From positions 57,596-121,595 of the forward strand of contig CAYQOM010000009.1 in NCBI GenBank assembly GCA_964419145.1: DNA of 64,000 bases. The letters run 5' to 3'. This stretch comes from UBA2336 sp964419145 (lineage in GTDB: Bacteria; Bacteroidota; Bacteroidia; Cytophagales; Cyclobacteriaceae). Position 1 is the first letter of the stretch, and each line of letters begins with the position of its first letter. The notes beneath the pieces are model-generated. The model saw only the letters and a program-made list of their open reading frames with translations. It had not been told where the DNA came from and searched no databases. Below, piece after piece: positions 8,544 to 17,149 of the stretch. The position numbers and the translations under genes are program-made.

Positions 8544-9095
8544 TTATTTCATTTTGATGCTTGTCATCATTTTTTGAGCGGTCTCCTGCCAGTCGGGGCG
8601 GATTCTGCGCGGACAGTTAAACGAGAACACCAATGTTCTTCCGGGTTCCACCAGGTACTGAACGTAGGTATAGTTTAGGATCGGGTCGCGTTGGGATAAC
8701 TCCATGGGGTTTCCCTTAACGCGCGATTCAAATTCAAAGTAAATCAATCGTTTGCCGTGCACTTCGTGAATGCCTTCAGAAATAAATTCGATGTTGTCAA
8801 ACAAATTGGCCAATCCCGCTTTGAAGAACTTTTGTGCCATCTCGATATTGGCATCGGGCCATTGTGTGGCTGAAACGTTAACACTAAAGTCGACCATCCG
8901 ATCAGGGTTGGTATACGCGGCTATTGGCTTCCGAACAGACGGATAACGCTGGCCAAAATCCAGGTCATCCATAGGCCGGAAATCCTTGGGCAAGAGCACC
9001 GAAATTTCGGGGGTTACTTTGGTACGCACCAGCTTGACAGCCGAATCAAAACCACCCCATATAAAAGCAAGAAAAACAAGCAATCCGGTTCGCAT
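8544..9095 (-). CDS. Secreted protein of unknown function
   Basis: A 183-residue protein with a hydrophobic N-terminus (TGLLVFLAFIWGGF) that looks like a short signal peptide or anchor. The mature region contains alternating strands and a C-terminal segment, YVQYLVEPGRTLVFSFNCP, reminiscent of stress-type lipoprotein folds in which user-protein surfaces are beta-rich, but no family is recognised. It is upstream of tadA with a 5-bp gap. A near-consensus box (TACTTTTA) lies upstream on the minus strand. Confidence 0.75.
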   Translation of the reverse strand: MRTGLLVFLAFIWGGFDSAVKLVRTKVTPEISVLLPKDFRPMDDLDFGQRYPSVRKPIAAYTNPDRMVDFSVNVSATQWPDANIEMAQKFFKAGLANLFDNIEFISEGIHEVHGKRLIYFEFESRVKGNPMELSQRDPILNYTYVQYLVEPGRTLVFSFNCPRRIRPDWQETAQKMMTSIKMK

Positions 9096-9200
9096 ACTAT
9101 ATTTTTTATTCGTTCATGCCCTGAGTAAAAGTATTACTAACTTCGCCCCCCTGAGAAACGTCTCAAGAGCAATTATCGTACAAAATTAAGGAAATCGAGT

Positions 9201-10985
9201 ATGTTACGAACGCACACCTGCGGTGAACTCCGAATAAATCATGTTAATCAACCGGTAACGTTAACGGGTTGGGTACAACGCGTACGCAACAAGGGAAGTC
9301 TTTTGTGGATTGACCTGCGCGACCGCTATGGCATTACCCAATTGATTTTTGATGAGAGTTCAACGGAAGCCTCTCTTATGGATCATGCGCGATCGGTGGG
9401 GCGTGAATTTGTAATCCAGGCTACGGGTATCGTCATCGAACGTCTTTCTAAAAACGATAAGATGCCTACCGGTGACATTGAAATAAAAGTGACTGAGCTT
9501 ACTATACTTAATGCTGCCAAAACTCCACCCTTTACCATTGAAGACGAAACCGATGGCGGTGACGAACTGCGCATGAAATACCGGTACCTGGATTTGCGCA
9601 GAACACCGGTTCGGGAAAGTTTACTGCTGCGCCACAAAATGGCCCAACAAACCCGCATTTACCTGGACGGGTTGAATTTCGTTGAGGTGGAAACTCCGGT
9701 GCTGATCAAATCAACACCCGAAGGTGCCCGCGATTTTGTGGTCCCCTCACGTGTTCACCATGGTGAGTTCTATGCATTGCCACAATCGCCACAAACGTTT
9801 AAGCAGTTGCTGATGGTTTCCGGTTTCGACCGGTATTATCAGATTGTGAAATGCTTCCGCGATGAAGATTTACGTGCCGACCGCCAGCCTGAGTTTACAC
9901 AAATCGACTGCGAGATGGCCTTCATCACCCAGGAAGATATTCTGTCAACGTTTGAAGGATTGATTCGTCATTTGTTTAAGTCTGTAAAAGAAATTGAACT
10001 TCCCTCCGTGCCCCGCATGACCTATGACGATGCGATGAAGTATTACGGATCTGACAAACCCGATACGCGGTTTGAGATGAAGTTTGTTAGTCTTAAAACT
10101 CCCCTCCTTGATAAGGAGGGGCAGGGGGTGGTTGACTTAACTACCGGTAAAAACTTTGTCGTATTCGACAGCGCTGAATTGGTAGTGGGTATTTGCGCAA
10201 AAGGCTGTGCCGAATACACCCGCAAACAATTGGATGAACTTACCGAGTTTGTAAAACGCCCTCAGGTTGGCGCCAAAGGATTGGTGTATGTTCAATACAA
10301 GGCTGACGGAACATTAAAATCTTCGGTTGATAAATTTTACACTGCTGAAGACTTAAAGAAATGGGCAGAAGTATTCAACGCACAACCAGGCGATTTAATG
10401 CTGATTATGGCAGGCGAAACGAATAGCACGCGCAAACAACTAAATGAACTGCGCTTGTTGATGGGTGAAAAACTCGGGCTTCGGGATAAAGATAAATTTT
10501 CAGCACTTTGGGTACTCGATTTTCCATTGCTGGAGTGGAACGAAGAAACCAATCGTTATCACGCCATGCACCATCCGTTTACTTCACCAAAGCCGGAAGA
10601 CATTCCGTTGTTGGCAACCGATCCCGGAAAGGTACGCGCCAATGCATATGACATGGTGCTGAACGGAAGTGAAATCGGTGGAGGTTCTATTCGTATTCAT
10701 GATCGGGCTACACAGCAAATGATGTTTAACCATCTGGGCTTCACGCCAGAAGAAGCAAAAAAACAATTCGGCTTTTTGATGGAGGCGTTCGAATATGGCG
10801 CACCTCCACATGGCGGTATTGCCTTTGGTTTCGACAGACTTTGTGCGTTGTTTGGTGGGTCTGAATCAATCCGTGATTACATCGCCTTCCCGAAAAACAA
10901 TGCAGGCCGCGACATGATGATTGATACACCTTCAACTATTTCGGAGGAGCAATTAAAAGAACTCGGGATTCAGGTGAGGAACTAG
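9201..10985 (+). CDS. aspS: Aspartyl-tRNA synthetase
   Basis: A 594-residue class II synthetase of the bacterial type: an N-terminal OB-fold anticodon domain (residues 1-110), motif 2 FRDEDLRADRQPEFTQID (near 220), a GAD insertion domain (about 280-420) and motif 3 GIAFGFDRLCALFGG near 535. It charges tRNA-Asp. The C-terminal catalytic half has the flipping-loop region and GGSIRIHD. Oddity: residues 300-311 are encoded by a perfect GC-rich palindrome and its tail (10098-10133), giving TPLLDKEGQGVV, which is not expected in the family at this point. The reading frame is kept. The probable promoter TAACTTCG lies near 9140. The synthetase should remain active, as the insert falls in the GAD domain. 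Confidence 0.97.
   Translation: MLRTHTCGELRINHVNQPVTLTGWVQRVRNKGSLLWIDLRDRYGITQLIFDESSTEASLMDHARSVGREFVIQATGIVIERLSKNDKMPTGDIEIKVTELTILNAAKTPPFTIEDETDGGDELRMKYRYLDLRRTPVRESLLLRHKMAQQTRIYLDGLNFVEVETPVLIKSTPEGARDFVVPSRVHHGEFYALPQSPQTFKQLLMVSGFDRYYQIVKCFRDEDLRADRQPEFTQIDCEMAFITQEDILSTFEGLIRHLFKSVKEIELPSVPRMTYDDAMKYYGSDKPDTRFEMKFVSLKTPLLDKEGQGVVDLTTGKNFVVFDSAELVVGICAKGCAEYTRKQLDELTEFVKRPQVGAKGLVYVQYKADGTLKSSVDKFYTAEDLKKWAEVFNAQPGDLMLIMAGETNSTRKQLNELRLLMGEKLGLRDKDKFSALWVLDFPLLEWNEETNRYHAMHHPFTSPKPEDIPLLATDPGKVRANAYDMVLNGSEIGGGSIRIHDRATQQMMFNHLGFTPEEAKKQFGFLMEAFEYGAPPHGGIAFGFDRLCALFGGSESIRDYIAFPKNNAGRDMMIDTPSTISEEQLKELGIQVRN
10098..10133. repeat. In-frame palindromic element inside aspS
   Basis: CCCCTCCTT (10101-10109) and AAGGAGGGG (10113-10121) form a perfect 9-bp stem around GAT, followed by the G-rich tail CAGGGGGTGGTT. 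The base composition is unlike the surrounding aspS sequence. I recall closely similar palindromes as dispersed repeats in Bacteroidota genomes, but could not search. It adds about 36 bases, a multiple of three, so the protein is not broken. Confidence 0.75.
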
Positions 10986-10999
10986 GTTATCAGGGAAGG

Positions 11000-11034
11000 A
11001 CCACATTTCTATGTGGTCTATGTTTCTATGTGGT
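11000..11034. repeat. Hairpin and direct repeat downstream of aspS
   Basis: ACCACAT-ttct-ATGTGGT forms a 7-bp hairpin (11000-11017), and TCTATGTGGT is repeated at 11025-11034. No T tract follows, so it may be a weak terminator, an mRNA-stabilising stem or a fragment of a repeat. Confidence 0.45.
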
Positions 11035-11096
11035 TGTATATTTCTGAAAAATGATAGAGCATTTTCCGAAATAAAAAGAAATCTAGCCCAAAACAC

Positions 11097-11885
11097 ATGG
11101 TTACCCTCTTAGGCATTCCGCTTGACGAAAATTCATCTTTCTTAGAAGGCGCCAGGCTTGCACCGCAGGCTATTCGTGATGCTCTTCACTCCACCTCAAC
11201 AAACTATTGTACAGAATCCGGAATTGATCTTCAAACCAATAAACAGTGGAAAGATGCGGGTGACCTGATGCTGGCACCCATGCCGCAAGCGATGGCCGAA
11301 ATTGAATTTGCGGTAAAAAACCAAATTGAATCAGGGAATAAAATTTTATGCCTAGGTGGAGATCACTCCATCACTTTTCCCATTGTCAAAGCGGTGGCTG
11401 CATCGCATAAAAACCTGAATATTCTACACCTTGATGCGCACGCAGATTTGTATGATGATTTCGAAGGAAACCCGCACTCACATGCCAGTCCGTTTGCGCG
11501 CATTATGGAACAAGGCTTAGCGCAGCGGCTTGTACAAGTGGGCATTCGCACACTGAATCCACATCAGCGCGAGCAAGCCAAACGATTCGGAGTTGAAATA
11601 ATTGAAATGAAAGATTGGAAAGATAGTCATGTGTTTTCTTTTGACGGACCGCTTTACATTTCATTGGACATAGATGCACTGGATCCTGCATTTGCTCCCG
11701 GGGTTTCGCATCATGAACCGGGTGGATATTCTACCCGCCAGGTGCTCAACATTATTCAAAATATTCACGCGAATATTGTCGGTGCCGATATTGTAGAACT
11801 AAATCCTTCACGTGATATACATAACATGACTGCCATGACAGCCGCTAAATTTTTGAAAGAATTGTTAGCCAAAATGATAAACTAA
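11097..11885 (+). CDS. Ureohydrolase (arginase/agmatinase family)
   Basis: A 262-residue binuclear-manganese hydrolase. The metal-binding motifs are complete: GGDHS with D89 and H90, DAHAD with D113, H115 and D117, and SLDIDALDP with D191 and D193. Such enzymes hydrolyse guanidinium compounds (arginine, agmatine or formiminoglutamate) and release urea or formamide. The substrate loop after DAHAD (LYDDFEGNPHSHASPF) resembles agmatinase and arginase, but the sequence does not decide between them. Its stop overlaps the next gene's ATG by one base, so they are translationally linked. Confidence 0.88.
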   Translation: MVTLLGIPLDENSSFLEGARLAPQAIRDALHSTSTNYCTESGIDLQTNKQWKDAGDLMLAPMPQAMAEIEFAVKNQIESGNKILCLGGDHSITFPIVKAVAASHKNLNILHLDAHADLYDDFEGNPHSHASPFARIMEQGLAQRLVQVGIRTLNPHQREQAKRFGVEIIEMKDWKDSHVFSFDGPLYISLDIDALDPAFAPGVSHHEPGGYSTRQVLNIIQNIHANIVGADIVELNPSRDIHNMTAMTAAKFLKELLAKMIN

Positions 11886-12619
11886 TGGCTAAGGACTATT
11901 TCTCTGGCCATTCGAAATTGTACGCTACCTTCAGACCAACCTATCCAGATGTGTTGTATGAATTTATTTTCAAACATGTGAAGCAATTTGATACTGCATG
12001 GGATTGTGCTACCGGCAACGGACAAGTGGCTAAGGTTTTAGCCAATTCATTCAAAACGGTTTATGCAACTGATATCAGTAGGGAACAAATACAGCATGCA
12101 CATCAGAAAAAAAATATTGTTTACAACATAGAGCAGGCAGAGCAAACTTCATTTGCCGATAATCAATTTGACCTAATCACTGTTGCACAAGCCATTCACT
12201 GGTTCGATACCGAAACCTTCTTTCAGGAAGTAGCACGGGTTGCCAGGCCCGGAGGTATCCTGGCCGTTTGGGGTTACGCAAACTGTTTTGTCAATTCAGA
12301 GATTGATAAGCACTTCGTGCATTTCTATCAAAACATAGTTGGTCCGTATTGGGATAAAGCGCGTGTGTTAATTGAGCAACATTATCAACCCATATCATTT
12401 CCGTTTGAAGAAATACCATCACCTCCGTTTCAGATTCAGGTTAACTGGAATCTTGAGCAGTTTGCCGGGTACCTCACTACCTGGTCGGCAACGCAAAAAT
12501 ATATACACACAACCGGTATTGATCCCGTGCCTGAATTCATCAAGCAGATAAAACCACGTTGGAAGGATGCTATGCCTGTAACATTTCCTGTATTTCTCAG
12601 ACTAATGCGGGTAAAATAA
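11885..12619 (+). CDS. Class I SAM-dependent methyltransferase
   Basis: A 244-residue Methyltransf_11-type enzyme. Motif I is DCATGNGQVAKVLA (near residue 38), the acidic end of strand two is YATDIS, and a post-motif QAIHWFD appears near residue 104, typical of small-molecule methyltransferases. The substrate is not evident. The ATG overlaps the TAA of the ureohydrolase gene by one base and the next gene starts 13 bases downstream, so the three form an operon. Confidence 0.88.
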   Translation: MAKDYFSGHSKLYATFRPTYPDVLYEFIFKHVKQFDTAWDCATGNGQVAKVLANSFKTVYATDISREQIQHAHQKKNIVYNIEQAEQTSFADNQFDLITVAQAIHWFDTETFFQEVARVARPGGILAVWGYANCFVNSEIDKHFVHFYQNIVGPYWDKARVLIEQHYQPISFPFEEIPSPPFQIQVNWNLEQFAGYLTTWSATQKYIHTTGIDPVPEFIKQIKPRWKDAMPVTFPVFLRLMRVK

Positions 12620-12632
12620 TTCAGACCTCTCT

Positions 12633-13598
12633 ATGAAAGCTTCAACCCGCACAACTTATGGCCCACCGGATGTTATTACTGTAAAAGAAGTTGAAAAGCC
12701 CACACCAAAAGCTAACGAAATTCTTGTTCGTGTTCATGCCACCACCGTAAACCGAACCGACTGTGGTGCGTTATGGGGACAGCCGTTTGTCTACAGATTC
12801 TTTATCGGCCTATTCAAGCCAAGAAATTCCATTACCGGAACAGACTTTGCCGGAATAGTTGAAGCTGTGGGTGACCAAGTAAGTGAATTTAAAATTGGCG
12901 ACCGGGTTTTTGGATTTGATGACAATACCCTGCCCTCGCATGCGGAGTACATGGTTATTGACTACAAGAAGCCGATAACCAAAATTCCGAACGACTTTAC
13001 CTACGAACAAGCTGCGGCCAGCGCTGAAGCCGCACATTATGCCTATAATTTTTTAAACAAAGTAAAACTCAAGCCGGGAGACAAAGTATTGGTAAATGGT
13101 GGAACCGGTGGCATCGGCTCAGCGGCCATTCAGTTGCTGAAGAGCATGGATATTTTTGTAACCGCTGTGTGTCACTCGCAATACGATGATCGCGTACGGG
13201 CATTGGGTACCGACCGCATCATTCATTACGACAAAGAAGATTTTACACAGGATTACGAAAAGTATGACTTCGTTTTTGATGCTGTGGGCAAAAGCTCATT
13301 CAAACCCTGCACAAGAATTTTAAAGGACAACGGCATTTATATTTCGTCTGAATTAGGACCAAGTGCCGAAAATCTATATTTGCCCTTGCTAACTTCCATT
13401 AAAGGTGGAAAGAAAGTTGTGTTCCCGATGCCTAAAGATATTTCAAAAAGTCTGGCTTATGTGGCAGACCTGGAAAAAAAAGGAAAATTCAAGCCGCTTA
13501 TTGATCGTACCTATTCGCTGGATGAAATCAAAGAAGCCTTTGCGTATGTGAACTCCGGGCAGAAGATTGGAAACGTAATTATTAAGATTAGTAATTAA
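12633..13598 (+). CDS. NAD(P)-dependent zinc-less alcohol dehydrogenase / quinone oxidoreductase
   Basis: A 321-residue medium-chain dehydrogenase/reductase. The N-terminal GroES-like domain carries GTDFAGIVEAVGD (near residue 69) and the Rossmann domain has the cofactor loop VNGGTGGIGSAAIQL (about 151-165). The four-cysteine structural zinc lobe is missing, which places it with the quinone oxidoreductase-like members. It probably reduces quinones or enones using NADPH; the substrate is unknown. It is the third gene of the ureohydrolase operon. Confidence 0.88.
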   Translation: MKASTRTTYGPPDVITVKEVEKPTPKANEILVRVHATTVNRTDCGALWGQPFVYRFFIGLFKPRNSITGTDFAGIVEAVGDQVSEFKIGDRVFGFDDNTLPSHAEYMVIDYKKPITKIPNDFTYEQAAASAEAAHYAYNFLNKVKLKPGDKVLVNGGTGGIGSAAIQLLKSMDIFVTAVCHSQYDDRVRALGTDRIIHYDKEDFTQDYEKYDFVFDAVGKSSFKPCTRILKDNGIYISSELGPSAENLYLPLLTSIKGGKKVVFPMPKDISKSLAYVADLEKKGKFKPLIDRTYSLDEIKEAFAYVNSGQKIGNVIIKISN

Positions 13599-13635
13599 AA
13601 CTTATAAATTGACATTTAACTAAACAATTGACTCT

Positions 13636-14256
13636 ATGAAGGTTTTGAAATTTATACTGTTAGGGATTGCTGTACAACTTAGTTTTACTTTATCTGCTCA
13701 GACTAACAAGGGATCATTCCTTATTGGTGGTGATGCTTCTTATACATCATCAAAAAATACAGTCATGGGAAATGAAACTAAGCAAACTCAAATTAGTATT
13801 AACCCAACGGTCGGCTATTTTATTATAGACAATCTTGTGCTTGGAGCATCTCTTCCATTATCCTTCTCACAATCGAGAAGTTCTGGGTTTCAGTCTGATT
13901 CAAAGTCATCAAGTATCACATTGGGTCCATTGGCAAGATATTATGTGCCTATAGGTAAGTATTCAATTTTTACAGAAGTTAAGTACACACTTGGGTTGAT
14001 TAAAGTTGAAGGCCCCACATTTGATCCAATTAGCGGATCAGTCATTTTTTTAACTAATAAGGGAAAAGATAAGATATTAAGTTTTGGATTAGGGACAACA
14101 TACTTTATTAATGAATCAATAGGGATTGAAGTTGGAGCATACTATATCAAGCAAAATGTTGAGTACGAAAATTCAGAAATGTTCATAATTCCTGATTTCG
14201 AGAGTGAGGACTTTACTCTTCGTGTAGGCTTCCAATTCTATTTGGCAAGACAGTAA
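13636..14256 (+). CDS. Outer membrane beta-barrel protein
   Basis: A 206-residue protein with a signal peptide (VLKFILLGIAVQLSFTLSAQ) and eight or so amphipathic strands in the mature part. It is glycine- and serine-rich and ends in FTLRVGFQFYLARQ, whose aromatic-rich final strand suits recognition by BamA. It resembles small OmpW/OmpX-like barrels of Bacteroidota. The gene is AT-richer than its neighbours. It converges with the CHAT gene with only 12 bases between and no visible terminator. Confidence 0.8.
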   Translation: MKVLKFILLGIAVQLSFTLSAQTNKGSFLIGGDASYTSSKNTVMGNETKQTQISINPTVGYFIIDNLVLGASLPLSFSQSRSSGFQSDSKSSSITLGPLARYYVPIGKYSIFTEVKYTLGLIKVEGPTFDPISGSVIFLTNKGKDKILSFGLGTTYFINESIGIEVGAYYIKQNVEYENSEMFIIPDFESEDFTLRVGFQFYLARQ

Positions 14257-14268
14257 CACTTTTATCAC

Positions 14269-17076
14269 TCACATTCCCATCATCACAAACGCACCCCAAT
14301 AGTAGGGGTCCTTGTATTTGGTCATGAGTTGAAGTTGGGCTTGCTTGAAGGCCTTTTGCTTGTTGCCCAGTTTGAGCCAGTTCGTGTAAAAGCTGGTCAT
14401 GAGTTGTTGAGTGGCTGCATCATCCACTTTCCATAAACTCATAATCATGGCATCGGCACCGGCCACAAGAAAAGCGCGCTGCAAACCATATACCCCTTCA
14501 CCTGATTTTACATCACCAAGTCCCGTTTCGCAGGCGCTAAGCACCACCAGGTTGGTTCCTTCCAGGTTCAGGTTCATCGCCTCATAAGCCGTAAGTACAC
14601 CATTGTCGTTGCTTGAAATATCGGTTCCTCCTCCACTAATGGCATGACCCGCTCCGGCTAAGATCAACCCTGAGCGCAGCAATGGATTGTTTGAAGCATT
14701 CTCAGCATTTACGCCAAATACCGATCCCCCTGCTCCTTCCACATCCTGAAGAAAATAACCGTGCGTAGCAATGTGCACCAGTGTTGGTCCTTTTAATTTT
14801 TTTACATTCGATTCGGTTGCGTTTTTCTCCATCACCTGGTTAACCTGATAGCCAGAAACTTTCAAAAGCTTGGCTACGGCATCCACTTCTGTTTTGGTTC
14901 CTGGCAGTGATGATATATCAGCAGTAGCATAATCTGGGAAGCCGAGCAAAAATGCATTCTTCTTTGGTGCCACGGTCTTCTTTGCCTTTAAAGCCATCAG
15001 GTCTTTTGAATTACCGATGATCACCAGATCATAACGCTTTAGCACATAATCGCCATCAGGCTTCTTTAGCGTATTCAAATTAAGTTGATTGTATACGCCA
15101 TCTGGTGATAGATAGACAACCTTTCTTGTTGATACTTCCGGCTCGATCTTGCTCCAGTATTGCTCATACGAATAGGTGTCAGCCATTTTTTCATGGATGG
15201 CATTGCGATAAAATTTCGCATAGCGTGTTTCAAGTTGATTGCCATTTTCCAGCACCACCAGGCGAGGCATTTCCAATCCTTTCTTCAACACCAGCGCCAC
15301 ATAGCGCGACTCATTCGTAAAATCCTGATCGAATTTGCGCACGCGAACAATATCCACAACGGCTTCGGTATCGGTAAGCAGGGATAGAATTTGCTTATAG
15401 CTGATTTTTGACGTGGAGTATCCGGCAGAGAAATCAGATGAACGCTCAGAGAGGGATCGCTCCATCGCATTGGCTTTTCGTTCCAGATCAGCGAGGTCAA
15501 TTTTTTGCTCCTTTAATTCTTCTTTAGAGTACGCATAAAGGCGTGCTAATTGTTCCTTCTGATCGAGCCATTGCAAATAATCCTTCTTAAGATTTTCATC
15601 GGTGCCCTTAAGAATAGCTTCTTTCACTTTGTTCGTAGCATTCAGCAAAATGGCTTTGGTGGCGATGTGGTAATCATAAAAATCCTGCACCACGGGGTTT
15701 TGCTCTATGTGTGCTTCAATGGCAAAATTGAAAAAGCGTTGAAAGCGAGGCGCGGTAATATCCCAGTATTTTGTTTTCTCGGCCTCACTCATCGGAGGAA
15801 AATACTGGTTGATGAAGTCGATGGTTTTATCCATCACATCGCGGTACATCATATAGGCCTTATCCAACCGACCGGTTTTCCAAAACAGAATGGCCATATC
15901 TTCCTGCGAGCGTACGTAATCGGGATGGTTAACACCCAGCGTACTTTCCCGAATGCTCAAAGCTTTGTTTAACAATGTCTCTGCTTCCGCATTACGGCCT
16001 TGCATGCGATAGAAGTTGCCCAAATCGGCTGTTGCTTTAGCAAAGGATGGATGTTGTTCGGTGAATTTCTTTTTGTATACATCAGATGAGGTCTTGAGCA
16101 AAGTTTCAACTTGATCCGTTTTACCCATCTGAATATAAAGAATGCCCAATTGATTTAATACGTTGGCATATTCGGGGTTATTCTTTTGCCCCAATCCAAA
16201 TCTCTTTTCGTAAATATCCTTTATGTCTAAATAAACTTTCTCAGCCTCAGCAAACTTTCCTGCCGATTGATAAACATTAGCAAGGTTGGACAAGAACTGT
16301 CTGCTTTCAAAAGACTTTTTACCCTTTATAATATTAGTTTCCTTCAAAGCTTTTTGAGCAACTTCAACCGACTCTCTCATTTCAGCGATAGACTCATCAA
16401 ACCTACCCATAGCTTGATGCATTACAGCTTTGTTATTTAGTAGTATAGCATATTGCAAACTCGTTTCTCCAAATCGTTGTTTGCCGAGAACCAATGCCCG
16501 ATCGAAAATTTTCTCCGCTTCCGTATAACGACTCTGTTGTTGCAATAACTTTGCTTTACTGTTTAAATTCGCAATATATCCTGCACTATTTTGCCCTCTT
16601 GTATTCTCAGTAGAGGTTAGCGACCATTCTATGAATTCTTCCGCTTGCTGAAACTTTGATTGAGATAAATAAACCAATGCCATCGAGGAGATACATCGTA
16701 AATAAATCACTTCATTCGTAAGGCTATTATTTTCCATGAAAGTTTTTGCATTCTGAAATTCAATTTCAGCCGCTGCGAACCAACGAGCAGTGGTGTAGTA
16801 GGCAATAGCCCGCTCCATAATATCACGTGCCTGATCAATCTTTGTCTTCGAGGCCTCATCCTTATATGTATAAAAGCCACGTGTCCATGCCTCTCCTTTT
16901 TGCTCCACATCCAGAAAACCTGAGTTTTCATTCACTGAAATCGCAAACTGAAAATCCACGGAATCCAGTTTGGCTTTTGCTTCCGCACCAGCATCGCCCA
17001 TGGCTTTGGTCAGCCAATCCTGGGCAGAAAGCGAAAACGAAATACCGAATAGAAGAATAAATGATAGAATACGCAT
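14269..17076 (-). CDS. Secreted TPR-CHAT (caspase-like peptidase) protein
   Basis: A 935-residue protein. A signal peptide (RILSFILLFGISFSLSAQ) leads into about nine tetratricopeptide repeats (residues 85-400), a helical linker (400-620) and a C-terminal CHAT domain (about 640-930). CHAT is a caspase-fold cysteine peptidase domain; its catalytic dyad is present as H772 in VHIATHGYF and C849 in VVLSACETGLGD. In other bacteria TPR-CHAT proteins cleave specific partners, such as gasdermins or type III-E CRISPR substrates, but those are cytoplasmic; this one is exported, so a periplasmic or surface role is likely. No gasdermin or Cas gene is nearby. The neighbouring barrel gene converges on it and is not obviously its partner. 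Confidence 0.9.
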   Translation of the reverse strand: MRILSFILLFGISFSLSAQDWLTKAMGDAGAEAKAKLDSVDFQFAISVNENSGFLDVEQKGEAWTRGFYTYKDEASKTKIDQARDIMERAIAYYTTARWFAAAEIEFQNAKTFMENNSLTNEVIYLRCISSMALVYLSQSKFQQAEEFIEWSLTSTENTRGQNSAGYIANLNSKAKLLQQQSRYTEAEKIFDRALVLGKQRFGETSLQYAILLNNKAVMHQAMGRFDESIAEMRESVEVAQKALKETNIIKGKKSFESRQFLSNLANVYQSAGKFAEAEKVYLDIKDIYEKRFGLGQKNNPEYANVLNQLGILYIQMGKTDQVETLLKTSSDVYKKKFTEQHPSFAKATADLGNFYRMQGRNAEAETLLNKALSIRESTLGVNHPDYVRSQEDMAILFWKTGRLDKAYMMYRDVMDKTIDFINQYFPPMSEAEKTKYWDITAPRFQRFFNFAIEAHIEQNPVVQDFYDYHIATKAILLNATNKVKEAILKGTDENLKKDYLQWLDQKEQLARLYAYSKEELKEQKIDLADLERKANAMERSLSERSSDFSAGYSTSKISYKQILSLLTDTEAVVDIVRVRKFDQDFTNESRYVALVLKKGLEMPRLVVLENGNQLETRYAKFYRNAIHEKMADTYSYEQYWSKIEPEVSTRKVVYLSPDGVYNQLNLNTLKKPDGDYVLKRYDLVIIGNSKDLMALKAKKTVAPKKNAFLLGFPDYATADISSLPGTKTEVDAVAKLLKVSGYQVNQVMEKNATESNVKKLKGPTLVHIATHGYFLQDVEGAGGSVFGVNAENASNNPLLRSGLILAGAGHAISGGGTDISSNDNGVLTAYEAMNLNLEGTNLVVLSACETGLGDVKSGEGVYGLQRAFLVAGADAMIMSLWKVDDAATQQLMTSFYTNWLKLGNKQKAFKQAQLQLMTKYKDPYYWGAFVMMGM

Positions 17077-17095
17077 GGTGAGAGTCTTTAAGCGT

Positions 17096-17103
17096 TAGTT
17101 TTG
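17096..17103 (+). promoter_or_regulatory. -7 box upstream of the RsmB-like gene
   Basis: TAGTTTTG matches TAnnTTTG and lies 46 bases before the ATG at 17150, inside the divergent gap with the CHAT gene. Confidence 0.45.
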
Positions 17104-17149
17104 TGACCTCTAAATTACTTCGTTTACGAAATTATTCCACCCTAAGTTG

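Noticed and set aside
10098..10133. Assembly error as the cause of the aspS insert
   Set aside because: The frame is preserved and the insert is a defined palindrome with a tail rather than a random or duplicated segment; an error cannot be fully excluded without reads.
15550..15972. Plus-strand ORF of 140 codons within the CHAT gene
   Set aside because: It lies wholly in the linker and TPR region of a clear minus-strand gene and shows no domain of its own.
14269..17076. TPR-CHAT as part of a Craspase (type III-E) or gasdermin system
   Set aside because: No CRISPR array, Cas gene or gasdermin-like ORF lies in the window, and the protein carries a signal peptide.
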